This document shows positions 1-6,115 of a stretch of DNA of 8,932 nucleotides, piece after piece. The notes under the pieces are model-generated. The model had not been told where the DNA came from. It was given only the letters and a program-made list of their open reading frames with translations, and ran no database searches. Positions within the stretch are counted from its first letter, which is position 1, and every line of letters begins with the position of its first letter. Origin of the DNA: Phocaeicola_A sp963624095 (GTDB lineage: Bacteria; Bacteroidota; Bacteroidia; Bacteroidales; Bacteroidaceae); the NCBI GenBank assembly GCA_963624095.1, contig CAVFNZ010000101.1:1-8932 (forward strand), written 5' to 3'. The translations under genes and the position numbers were made by a program.

Positions 1-56
1 GTTGGCAGCACGGCAGCCATCAAGAGCAAACAGCTCAAGAGAATTGACTTTTTCAT
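1..56 (-). CDS. Partial 5' end of a secreted or lipoprotein-like gene, runs off the left edge
   Basis: Reading leftward from an ATG at 54-56, the frame is MKKSILLSCLLLMAAVLP and is still open at base 1. Two lysines followed by a leucine-rich hydrophobic stretch are a typical signal-peptide start. A cysteine lies at residue 9, but no clear lipobox with a following cysteine is visible before the edge, so lipoprotein versus plain secreted protein cannot be decided. A -7 box (TATTTTTG, 93-100) lies about 37 bases upstream, which fits a short leader. No downstream protein is visible and the function is unknown. Confidence 0.6.
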   Translation of the reverse strand, partial: MKKSILLSCLLLMAAVLP

Positions 57-92
57 TATTTGTCTTTTTAAGGTTTGATTATAATAATGTTG

Positions 93-100
93 CAAAAATA
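93..100 (-). promoter_or_regulatory. Candidate Bacteroides-type -7 box for the partial secreted gene
   Basis: Read on the minus strand the bases are TATTTTTG, which matches the TAnnTTTG consensus of the primary Bacteroidetes sigma factor. It lies 37 bases before the ATG at 56, so a start of transcription near 86-88 would give a leader of about 30 bases. I see no TTG or TTTG element at the expected 19-21 base spacing, so only half of the promoter is supported. Confidence 0.4.
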
Positions 101-223
101 GTAATAAGCAATCAATTGGAATACATTCGGGACGGAATTTTACGGGCAGAGTGAGGTTACTTATAGCTTTTTGCTATTTTTCAACGTTTATATAGATATT
201 TTAATCCGATGACACCTATATAT

Positions 224-262
224 AAAAAAATCCCGTAGGCGGCTTTCACAAGTCATACGGGA
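224..262 (-). terminator. Rho-independent terminator, minus strand
   Basis: On the minus strand a 7-bp stem (TCCCGTA at 262-256 pairing with TACGGGA at 237-231) is followed directly by seven Ts (230-224). Inside the stem lies a small helix CUU/AAG capped by the GNRA tetraloop GUGA. In the plus direction the stem is not followed by a T-run, so it is one-directional. It would end any transcript entering from the promoter at 412-442. It lies upstream of the partial gene at 56, so an attenuator role for that gene is also possible. Confidence 0.8.
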
Positions 263-292
263 ATAAGTGTAATTATATATTAAGAGAGAGAA

Positions 293-337
293 TTATCCAT
301 TCATGCAATCAGTGTGGCAATTTGCATCAACCTTCAT
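293..337 (-). CDS. Candidate 14-residue peptide inside the small transcript
   Basis: The frame reads MKVDANCHTDCMNG followed by TAA. It contains two cysteines and a histidine in a C-H-T-D-C arrangement. No Shine-Dalgarno sequence precedes it, which is not decisive in Bacteroidetes. Two other mini-frames overlap it (MKGECLESLTNEG and MQIATLIA), so translation is uncertain and the ORF may be chance within a structured RNA. If translated it could be a leader peptide or a very small protein. I do not recognise it as a member of any family. Confidence 0.2.
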   Translation of the reverse strand: MKVDANCHTDCMNG

Positions 338-411
338 TGGTTAAAGATTCTAAGCATTCGCCTTTCATCGTCCTAACCGGGAGGTTTTCACCACCTTTCT
401 GATTTCGGATG

Positions 412-442
412 CAAAGTAACAAAAAGTCATTGATACTGGCAA
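412..442 (-). promoter_or_regulatory. Promoter of the small transcript
   Basis: On the minus strand TTG (442-440) is separated by 20 bases from TTACTTTG (419-412), followed by CATCC. Spacing and the TTTG core fit the Bacteroidetes -33/-7 consensus. The second base of the -7 box is T instead of A. Transcription would start around 403-406 and run into the terminator at 262-224. Confidence 0.55.
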
Positions 443-656
443 GCAACCCACGAAACCTTTTAGATTAATTAATACTGATGCAATGTTTCTTTTCATTTTG
501 GCATACAAACAAGCATTTTAGGCCTTCCCTTATACAAATAATAACAATTAAAACGTAGCAGGCGGTTCGTTTCAGATTCGTACATTCGTGAATCATGTTA
601 TTTATCAGTATATTACTAACGCAATACAGGTTCGACACCGTCCAAACAGGCGGGAC

Positions 657-674
657 GTTATTATCGATTATAAC
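657..674. repeat. Imperfect 18-bp palindrome, operator-like
   Basis: GTTATTATCGATTATAAC is symmetrical about the central ATCGAT, with a single mismatched pair (T opposite T) on the two flanks. The size and symmetry would suit a dimeric DNA-binding protein, but no promoter or gene start lies next to it, so this is only a structural note. Chance is plausible in AT-rich DNA. Confidence 0.25.
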
Positions 675-784
675 AAAACACGTTGAATAAGCTTCTTTTT
701 ATTGAGAAACAGCACCCCATTACCGCCTCCTACGACTTCTCCGTTACGATATACAACGCCATTTCCCCACCTACCCCCTACTAC

Positions 785-824
785 GCAGAGCGGGCTCTGC
801 CGGAAACCATCCCGCAGAGCCCGC
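785..824. terminator. GC-rich hairpin downstream of the carboxyltransferase gene
   Basis: GCGGGCTCTGC (790-800) and GCAGAGCCCGC (814-824) form a perfect 11-bp inverted repeat with a 13-base loop. A third arm, GCAGAG at 785-790, can compete by pairing with CTCTGC at 795-800. The hairpin starts about 60 bases past the stop codon at 885, where a terminator or a 3'-end stabiliser is expected. No T-run follows on either strand, so it is not a textbook intrinsic terminator. Confidence 0.4.
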
Positions 825-884
825 ATACCTATTATATTATATGTATGTCCTGTCAGCTATATAGTCACGCCGACCGAACTATCA

Positions 885-2660
885 TCAGGCGAAGATGTCG
901 GAGCGTTCGATGTAGGCTATCACCTCACCGGAGTTGACCACCTGACCCGGTTTCACGCAGACTTCCACGATGTGGCCGTCGAAACCGACATAGACATCTT
1001 CGTTTTCACCCCACGGTGTACTGATGGAGCAGAACAACTCGTCGTGATGATAGCGGCGACCGACGAACGGCTCCACCTGATGGCCGTCGAAGCTGACATC
1101 GTAGAGCACCTGGCCTCTGCGCGGAGCGATGATAGGATCGGCCTTTTTGTGCTTCAGGTTGACAATCTCCTCTTCCGTCATGCCGTTCTTGGACAAGGCC
1201 GCGTCTTTGGCGTGTTGCAGGTCGCTGAGGAAACGCTGCTTGGCAACGCCCGACTTGTAGTCACGGTATTGGCGGTCGTGCATAGCGAGTTCGAAGAGTT
1301 CCTCATCGTCTTCGCCGTACTCCCAACCATTCTCGTCCATCTCCTTGCGATACTTGTCCAGCTCGTCGGGATAGTAGCTCTGCGGGTCTTCGTCAGTGAA
1401 CTCCAGCCCTTTGGACTTGGCCAGTTCCACAATCTCCGGGTCGAGTTTGCCGGGCAGGCGACCGCTCTTGCCGAGAATCATGTTCCACGTATTGTTGTCC
1501 ATCATGCTGAAGCGGGGCTCGCCCTTGATGAGCTGCATCACGTTCATCAACGCCACGTTCTTCACGTATTGGCTGAACGGCGTCACCAATGGAGGATAGC
1601 CCAACTTAGGCCATACGTAGGCCACCTCGTCGAAGAGCATCACCATCAAGTCGTCGAGCGACAGAGGTTCCTTGCCCTGACCTTTCAGTATCAGGTTGAT
1701 ACCGGAGTGTACACCCTTCAGGTCGGCCATCATAGACCCCATCATACCGCCCGGCAGTCCGCAGCCCAAGAGCAGCGACGACATGTGCTTGTTGGTCGGG
1801 TCCATAAAGTAGCCCAAGAAGTCGTCGATAAACTCCTGCGTAAGGCTACGCACCTTCATGTAGGCGTTCATGTTGATTTCGGGCACATCGAATCCGGCGT
1901 GTTTCAGCATAGACTGCACGGAGATGATGTCCGGATGAACCTTACCCCACGACAAAGGCTCTACGGCGGTGTCGATGATGTCGGCACCGTTGCGGCAAAC
2001 CTCCAGGATGGATGCCATGGAAAGTCCCGGCCCCGAATGTCCGTGGTACTGTATGATAACTTGCGGATGGCGTTCCTTGATGGTCTTCACCAATTGTCCC
2101 AGCATAGCGGGCTGACCGATGCCGGCCATATCCTTCAGGCAAATCTCGGGAGCGCCGGCCTCAATCAGCTGGTCGGCTATGTTTGAGTAATACTCTACGG
2201 TATGTACGGGGGACGAAGTGATGCAGAGAGTAGCCTGCGGAATCATGCCCGCCTCCGACGCGTATTTGATGGAAGGGATGATGTTGCGCACTTCGTTCAA
2301 ACCGCAGAAGATACGGGTGATGTCCACGCCTTGCGCTTTCTTCACCTTGTACATCAGTCGGCGCACGTCGGCGGGGACAGGGTACATGCGTAGGGCATTC
2401 AGTCCACGGTCGAGCATGTGTGTCTGGATGCCGGCTTCGTTGAAGAACTTCGTGAAAGCCCTTACGGCCTTGTTGGGGTTTTCGCCGTAAAGCAGATTCA
2501 CCTGTTCGAAGGCGCCACCGTTTGTCTCCACACGGGCGAAGCATCCCATCTCCACAATGTAGGGGGCAACCCTAACGAGTTGGTCTACACGGGGTTGGTA
2601 TTTGCCCGATGACTGAAACATGTCACGATAAACGAGACTGAATTTTATTTGTCTTTTCAT
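885..2660 (-). CDS. Carboxyltransferase/biotinyl-domain protein (pyruvate carboxylase B / oxaloacetate decarboxylase alpha-like), divergent
   Basis: The 591-residue layout matches the carboxyltransferase subunits that move CO2 between carboxybiotin and pyruvate or oxaloacetate: a TIM-barrel domain (about 1-290), a helical post-barrel domain (about 290-480, with a GYPPLVTPFSQ segment at 354-364) and a C-terminal biotinyl-like domain (about 508-591). Family residues kept are YRDxxQS (D13, Q16), RGxN (85-88), KDMAG (K176, normally the carbamylated lysine) and HGH (H206, H208, metal ligands). Two key positions differ. The usual GTSQP loop reads GKVHP (239-243), placing Lys where the catalytic Thr sits. 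The biotin motif AMKMENE reads TPWGENE (548-554), placing Trp550 where the biotin-accepting Lys should be. The gene has its own promoter and no biotin carboxylase or membrane decarboxylase beta subunit beside it. Fold assignment is firm; biotin-dependent activity is doubtful. A regulatory, structural or biotin-independent lyase role is open. Confidence 0.85.
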   Translation of the reverse strand: MKRQIKFSLVYRDMFQSSGKYQPRVDQLVRVAPYIVEMGCFARVETNGGAFEQVNLLYGENPNKAVRAFTKFFNEAGIQTHMLDRGLNALRMYPVPADVRRLMYKVKKAQGVDITRIFCGLNEVRNIIPSIKYASEAGMIPQATLCITSSPVHTVEYYSNIADQLIEAGAPEICLKDMAGIGQPAMLGQLVKTIKERHPQVIIQYHGHSGPGLSMASILEVCRNGADIIDTAVEPLSWGKVHPDIISVQSMLKHAGFDVPEINMNAYMKVRSLTQEFIDDFLGYFMDPTNKHMSSLLLGCGLPGGMMGSMMADLKGVHSGINLILKGQGKEPLSLDDLMVMLFDEVAYVWPKLGYPPLVTPFSQYVKNVALMNVMQLIKGEPRFSMMDNNTWNMILGKSGRLPGKLDPEIVELAKSKGLEFTDEDPQSYYPDELDKYRKEMDENGWEYGEDDEELFELAMHDRQYRDYKSGVAKQRFLSDLQHAKDAALSKNGMTEEEIVNLKHKKADPIIAPRRGQVLYDVSFDGHQVEPFVGRRYHHDELFCSISTPWGENEDVYVGFDGHIVEVCVKPGQVVNSGEVIAYIERSDIFA

Positions 2661-2698
2661 AAGTTAGTTATTTGAGGTATGTTTTTATTTCTGCTTTA

Positions 2699-2730
2699 CA
2701 AAAGTAGTGAATTCCCACCAGTAGCCGAAA
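2699..2730 (-). promoter_or_regulatory. Promoter of the carboxyltransferase-like gene
   Basis: On the minus strand TTTC (2730-2727) is followed after 20 bases by TACTTTTG (2706-2699), a full TAnnTTTG match. The predicted start near 2693 gives a leader of about 32 bases before the ATG at 2660. The promoter lies in the 99-bp gap after rhaM, so this gene can be transcribed independently. No intrinsic terminator was seen between the two genes, so read-through from rhaM is also possible. Confidence 0.6.
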
Positions 2731-2759
2731 TAAATCAATTAAAAAAACTAAAAACAGGA

Positions 2760-3077
2760 CTAATCCAAGTGGAATACCTCACGCAAGGGCACGGTGACGG
2801 GCGAGTTGTCGGGGTTCACCTCCATGATGTCCGCCATCATGTCCCACCAGCGTTGGGTGATGGGATCCACCTCCTCGGTGTCCTGACTGGTGGTGTCACC
2901 TTCACACTTCTGCACGCCGAAGAGGATGTTGGTGTCCTTGTCCCAGTAAATGGAGTAATCACTCACGCCCGAATCCTTAATCATCTTCTTCAGCTCAGGC
3001 CAGATAGCGGCATGCCGTTTGGCATACTCGTCTTCGCACCCCGGTTTGAGGTACATCTTAAAAGCAAATCGTTTCAT
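2760..3077 (-). CDS. rhaM: L-rhamnose mutarotase
   Basis: This 105-residue protein catalyses interconversion of the alpha and beta anomers of L-rhamnopyranose in the cytoplasm, supplying the anomer used by rhamnose isomerase. It matches the E. coli enzyme (104 residues) almost end to end. It has Tyr18 and the catalytic His22 in EYAKRHAAIWPEL (17-29), the YSIYWDKDTNILF strand pair (41-53), the QRWW motif (75-78), and the NPDNSP plus EVFHLD tail (88-105). No rhamnose isomerase, kinase, aldolase or permease gene is in the window, so it is an orphan here, with its own promoter. It is separated from the carboxyltransferase-like gene by 97 bases and from the TRIC gene by 142 bases. Identity is firm; a related sugar substrate cannot be excluded. 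Confidence 0.95.
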   Translation of the reverse strand: MKRFAFKMYLKPGCEDEYAKRHAAIWPELKKMIKDSGVSDYSIYWDKDTNILFGVQKCEGDTTSQDTEEVDPITQRWWDMMADIMEVNPDNSPVTVPLREVFHLD

Positions 3078-3168
3078 AGTACAATAGAGTTTTCATTTCC
3101 CAGGCTCACCGCGGCTTCTCCGTCTACGTTCGTCCGCAGCGAACCAGGGGTTACATTTCATAGACCCA

Positions 3169-3198
3169 CAAATGTAGCCTTTTCCTATTAAGTAACAA
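3169..3198 (-). promoter_or_regulatory. Promoter of rhaM
   Basis: On the minus strand TTG (3198-3196) and TACATTTG (3176-3169) are 19 bases apart, the best match to the Bacteroidetes promoter consensus in the window. Transcription would begin around 3162, leaving an 85-base leader before rhaM. The leader contains a GUUCG/CGAAC hairpin (3144-3128) and a 22-codon open frame (3161-3093) starting almost at the predicted first base. The promoter sits just behind the stop codon of the preceding operon. Confidence 0.65.
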
Positions 3199-3219
3199 CA
3201 ACCGGCCGGGAAAATTTCA

Positions 3220-3858
3220 CTAACATTCACCTTTGAGCACGGGCAACGACCAATGGTACTTGGCCGCCAGGATGCGGACAACGAACACGCTCACGCCACA
3301 GAGGGTCTGCGTTATCACCAAATCGAGCCCCGTCCATTGGCAGAATCCGTAGACCAACCCACCGATTACACAGGCCAATGCATAGATTTCCTTACGGAAG
3401 ATGAGCGGGATTTCATTGATGAAGATGTCGCGCAGCACACCGCCCGCAGCTCCCGTGACGGTTCCCATGATGATGGCGACCCACAGGGGGAAGCCCAGAT
3501 TCAGCGTCTTCTCCATGCCCACTACGGTGAAGAGGGCCAAGCCAATGGCGTCGAAGATGAAGAAGGTATTCTTCTGGCGGATGACCCGCTTGCCGAACAC
3601 CAGCACCCACACCAACGCCAAAGCGGAGCAGATGAGGTAGATGGGGTCGGTCATCCAAAAGGGAACCAAGTCCAGCATGATGTCGCGCATGGTTCCGCCG
3701 CCGATGGCAGTGGCCAACCCTACCACATAGGCACCGAACCAGTCAAAACGCTTGGCGGAAGCCAAACGGATGCCACTGATGGCAAAAGCGAAAGTACCCA
3801 GAAACTCCAGGACAAAGCCGAAGGAGGGCATCGTTATCGAAAAGTCCGTCATCGTCAC
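3220..3858 (-). CDS. Trimeric intracellular cation channel (TRIC)/UPF0126 family membrane protein
   Basis: The 212 residues form an almost entirely hydrophobic inner-membrane protein with about seven membrane segments and two internal repeats, as in the bacterial TRIC/YicG (UPF0126) family. Repeat one has GTFAFAISG (21-29) and GGGTMRD (53-59). Repeat two has FDAIGLALFTVVG (102-114) and GGVLRD (139-144). Prokaryotic TRIC proteins assemble as trimers and conduct K+ or Na+; some family members have been proposed to carry small molecules such as glycine, so the substrate here is unknown. The frame starts at a GTG (3858) that overlaps the stop of the dehydrogenase gene by 4 bp, suggesting translational coupling. 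An ATG two codons further in (3852) is an equally good start. It is the last gene of the operon. Confidence 0.9.
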   Translation of the reverse strand: MTMTDFSITMPSFGFVLEFLGTFAFAISGIRLASAKRFDWFGAYVVGLATAIGGGTMRDIMLDLVPFWMTDPIYLICSALALVWVLVFGKRVIRQKNTFFIFDAIGLALFTVVGMEKTLNLGFPLWVAIIMGTVTGAAGGVLRDIFINEIPLIFRKEIYALACVIGGLVYGFCQWTGLDLVITQTLCGVSVFVVRILAAKYHWSLPVLKGEC

Positions 3859-4835
3859 AAGGCTACATTGTTAATTGTATGTCCGCAAAGATAGCTGCGG
3901 AGATTCTCCACCGCGATGTTCATCAGGCGCACACGGGCTTCGCGGGTTGCCCACGCGATGTGTGGGGTGACAAAGCAGTTGTCCGCGCTCAGCAGGGGAT
4001 TGTCCGCCTTGGGCGGTTCGCACGAGAGCACGTCTACGGCGGCCGCGCGAATCCGTCCGCGGTTCAGCGCGTCAGCCAGGTCTTGTTCATTCACCAGGTC
4101 TCCCCTACCCGTGTTGATGAGTATGGCCGTGGGCTTCATCAGTGACAGGCGACGGGCGTTGACCAGGTAACGGGTTTCGGCGTTGAGCGGACAGTGCAGC
4201 GTCACCACGTCCGCCGTGGCGAAGAGTTCGTCCATCCCCACCCTGCGAATGCCCGCGGGCAACTGTTCCTGAGGTTTGGAGGTGTAGGCCACCACTTCCA
4301 TGCCGAAGGCTTGCGCAATGCGTGCCGTGGCCCGGCCGATGTTGCCCAGTCCCACGATTCCCATCACTTTCTTGTCCAGCTCTATCAGGTCGGTGTCCAC
4401 ATAGTTGAAGTCTTCGCTGCGGCACCACTTGCCCTCGCGGTTGCGGTCGGCATAGTACTCCACGCGCTGGGTGACGGTGAGCAGTTGCGCGAAGACCATC
4501 TGCGCCACCGAAGCGGTACTGTAGGCGGGGATATTGGTCACCACGATGCCCAGCTCCTTCGCCACACGGATGTCCACCACATTGTATCCCGTGGCCAACA
4601 CGCCGATATATCTCAGCTTGGGCAACGCCCGCAACTCTTTCTCCGTGAGGAGGGTCTTGTTGGTGATGACTATCTGTGCGTCGGCGGCGTTCCGCAGCAC
4701 GTCCTCGGGGTCGGTACGCTGGAAGATGGTACACTCGCCCAAGGCTTTGAAGCCGTCCCATGAAAGGTCTCCGCGGTTCAGCACATACCCGTCGAGCACC
4801 TTTATAATAACCTTTTCGTTGTTCATATTATTCAT
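3855..4835 (-). CDS. D-2-hydroxyacid dehydrogenase (glycerate dehydrogenase/hydroxypyruvate reductase-like)
   Basis: This 326-residue cytoplasmic oxidoreductase reduces a 2-keto acid to a D-2-hydroxy acid using a nicotinamide cofactor. The ATGYNVVDI segment (81-89) is typical of the glycerate dehydrogenase branch. The Rossmann motif GLGNIG (162-167) is complete. The catalytic triad is visible as Arg244 in NTGRG, Glu273 in VDVLSCEPP and His292 in TPHIAW. At the end of the second Rossmann strand the sequence is VVAYTSK (181-187) instead of the Asp usual in NAD-preferring members, so NADPH use is possible. The ATG at 4835 overlaps the end of rarA by 8 bp; a second ATG at 4826 would leave no overlap. 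The exact substrate (hydroxypyruvate, glyoxylate or another keto acid) cannot be read from the sequence. Confidence 0.9.
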   Translation of the reverse strand: MNNMNNEKVIIKVLDGYVLNRGDLSWDGFKALGECTIFQRTDPEDVLRNAADAQIVITNKTLLTEKELRALPKLRYIGVLATGYNVVDIRVAKELGIVVTNIPAYSTASVAQMVFAQLLTVTQRVEYYADRNREGKWCRSEDFNYVDTDLIELDKKVMGIVGLGNIGRATARIAQAFGMEVVAYTSKPQEQLPAGIRRVGMDELFATADVVTLHCPLNAETRYLVNARRLSLMKPTAILINTGRGDLVNEQDLADALNRGRIRAAAVDVLSCEPPKADNPLLSADNCFVTPHIAWATREARVRLMNIAVENLRSYLCGHTINNVAL

Positions 4836-6099
4836 AGCGTTCTTTCCACAATTGTTTCATTCGTTCTTTCAGCTTACTCTCGGCGGCGTTCTCCTGCGGA
4901 TGCCAGAAACGGCAATGCTCGGCCCCATCGGGCAGAAACTGCTGTTCCACAAAATGACCTTCGTAGTCGTGGGCGTATTTGTAGTCCTTGCCGTAGCCCA
5001 ACTCCTTCATCAGTTTGGTGGGAGCGTTGCGCAGGTGCAAGGGCACGGGCAGGTTGCCGGAACACCGCACCTCGTCAAGGGCGGCACCGATACCCAGATA
5101 GGCGGAGTTGCTCTTGGGACTGGTGGCCAGGTAGACCGTCACTTCCGCCAAGGGGATGCGGCCTTCGGGCCATCCTATCTTGTTGACCGCGTCAAAGGCG
5201 GCGTTGGCCAGCAGCAGAGCGTTGGGGTTGGCCAGTCCGATATCCTCGGCGGCGGAGATGAGCAGCCGGCGGGCGATGAACTTCGGGTCTTCGCCCCCTT
5301 CAATCATGCGGGCCAGCCAATAGAGTGCCCCGTCCGGGTCACTGCCTCGAATGGATTTGATGAAGGCGGAGATGATGTCGTAGTGCATCTCACCGTCCTT
5401 GTCATAAGCCAAGGGGTTCTGTTGCAGGCGTTCCGCCACCTTCTGGTCGGTGATGACCACCGGCGTTTCACTGTCCGCCTCCACCACCAGCTCCAGTATA
5501 TTGAGCAGTTTGCGGGCATCGCCTCCCGAGTAGCGGAGTATGGCATCGGTCTCTTGCAGCTGCACCCGACGTTCCTTCAGGAGGGTGTCCGTGGAGATGG
5601 CCCGGTGGAGCAGCGCGAGCAGGTCGTCCTTTTCGAGGGACTTGAGAACATAGAGCTGGCAGCGCGACAGGAGGGGACGGATGACCTCAAAGGAGGGATT
5701 CTCCGTGGTGGCTCCTATCAGCGTGATGACGCCCTTCTCCACCGCCCCCAACAGGGAGTCCTGCTGCGACTTGCTGAAGCGGTGTATCTCATCGATGAAG
5801 AGGATGGGATTGGCCTGCGAGAAGAAACGCCCGTTGCGAGCCTTGTCTATCACGTCGCGCACATCCTTCACTCCGGAAGTGACGGCACTCAGCGTATAGA
5901 ACGGGATCTGCAGTTTGTTGGCGATAATCTGCGCCAAGGTGGTCTTGCCCACCCCCGGAGGTCCCCAAAGGATAAACGAGGAGACACGGCCCGCGTCAAT
6001 CATCTTCCGCAGGACAGCACCGGGGCCAACGAGGTGTTTCTGACCAATGTAATCGTCGAGCGTCGTGGGACGCATACGTTCCGCTAAAGGTTGTGCCAT
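4828..6099 (-). CDS. rarA: Replication-associated recombination protein A (AAA+ ATPase, MgsA/RarA)
   Basis: This 423-residue AAA+ ATPase of the clamp-loader group acts at stalled replication forks with single-stranded-DNA-binding protein and the recombination machinery. Motifs in order are the N-terminal MAQPLAERMRP start, Walker A GPPGVGKT (46-53), Walker B LFIDEIH (100-106), sensor 1 GATTENPSF (129-137), the arginine-finger region RPLLSRC (141-147) and sensor 2 GGDAR (192-196). The C-terminal half has the family-specific tetramerisation region with YLGIGAALDEVR (334-345) and LHLRNAPTKLMKELGYG (354-370). Length is close to E. coli RarA (447). The open frame extends 65 codons further upstream, but that extension overlaps the DUF5686 gene and has no family similarity, so the start at 6099 is chosen. 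It lies 16 bp after the outer-membrane gene and overlaps the dehydrogenase by 8 bp. Confidence 0.96.
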   Translation of the reverse strand: MAQPLAERMRPTTLDDYIGQKHLVGPGAVLRKMIDAGRVSSFILWGPPGVGKTTLAQIIANKLQIPFYTLSAVTSGVKDVRDVIDKARNGRFFSQANPILFIDEIHRFSKSQQDSLLGAVEKGVITLIGATTENPSFEVIRPLLSRCQLYVLKSLEKDDLLALLHRAISTDTLLKERRVQLQETDAILRYSGGDARKLLNILELVVEADSETPVVITDQKVAERLQQNPLAYDKDGEMHYDIISAFIKSIRGSDPDGALYWLARMIEGGEDPKFIARRLLISAAEDIGLANPNALLLANAAFDAVNKIGWPEGRIPLAEVTVYLATSPKSNSAYLGIGAALDEVRCSGNLPVPLHLRNAPTKLMKELGYGKDYKYAHDYEGHFVEQQFLPDGAEHCRFWHPQENAAESKLKERMKQLWKERYE

Positions 6100-6115
6100 A
6101 CGCTGTGTGTGTTTT

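Larger units (their letters stand above)
224..405 (-). ncRNA. Putative small RNA or leader transcript of about 180 nt
   Basis: This stretch is bounded by a promoter (412-442) and a strong terminator (224-262), with no normal-sized ORF between them. Several local hairpins can form on the minus strand: AACC-UCCC-GGUU (about 389-378), UUAACC-AAUGAA-GGUUGA (about 345-328) and AUGCAA with UUGCAU (about 328-304). The GGUUA of the first hairpin can alternatively pair with UAACC of the second, so two mutually exclusive folds are possible. It also holds a 14-codon ORF (337-293). It could be a free small RNA, a dual-function RNA, or a leader controlling the secreted gene at 56. I do not recognise an established RNA family such as tmRNA, SRP RNA or a familiar riboswitch. 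The 5' end is inferred from the promoter position only. Confidence 0.5.
443..884. other. Non-coding AT-rich intergenic region
   Basis: No convincing gene lies here on either strand. An 84-residue plus-strand frame starting at 683 runs into the antisense of the carboxyltransferase gene, has no recognisable domain, and is judged spurious. Structure seen includes an imperfect palindrome centred on ATCGAT (657-674), a weak GATTC/GAATC inverted repeat near 574-593, and the strong GC-rich hairpin at 785-824. Confidence 0.6.

Noticed and set aside
163..182. ATAGC/GCTAT hairpin with Ts, possible plus-strand terminator
   Set aside because: Only a 5-bp AT-rich stem, with no plus-strand gene in front of it.
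605..645. tRNA-like GGTTCGA T-loop within CAGGTTCGACACCG
   Set aside because: The flanking bases do not form a T-stem and no acceptor, D or anticodon arms can be placed, so there is no tRNA or attachment-site remnant.
702..2186. 494-residue plus-strand open frame
   Set aside because: It lies antisense over the carboxyltransferase-like gene. Its His/Val/Arg-rich sequence without any domain is a shadow of GC-rich codons on the other strand.
3202..3209. CCGGCCGG palindrome after the TRIC gene as terminator
   Set aside because: It has no loop and no T-run, and overlaps the rhaM promoter region. Too short to call.
4534..6087. 517-residue plus-strand open frame
   Set aside because: Antisense to rarA and the dehydrogenase gene, both of which have complete family motifs. 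No recognisable domain.
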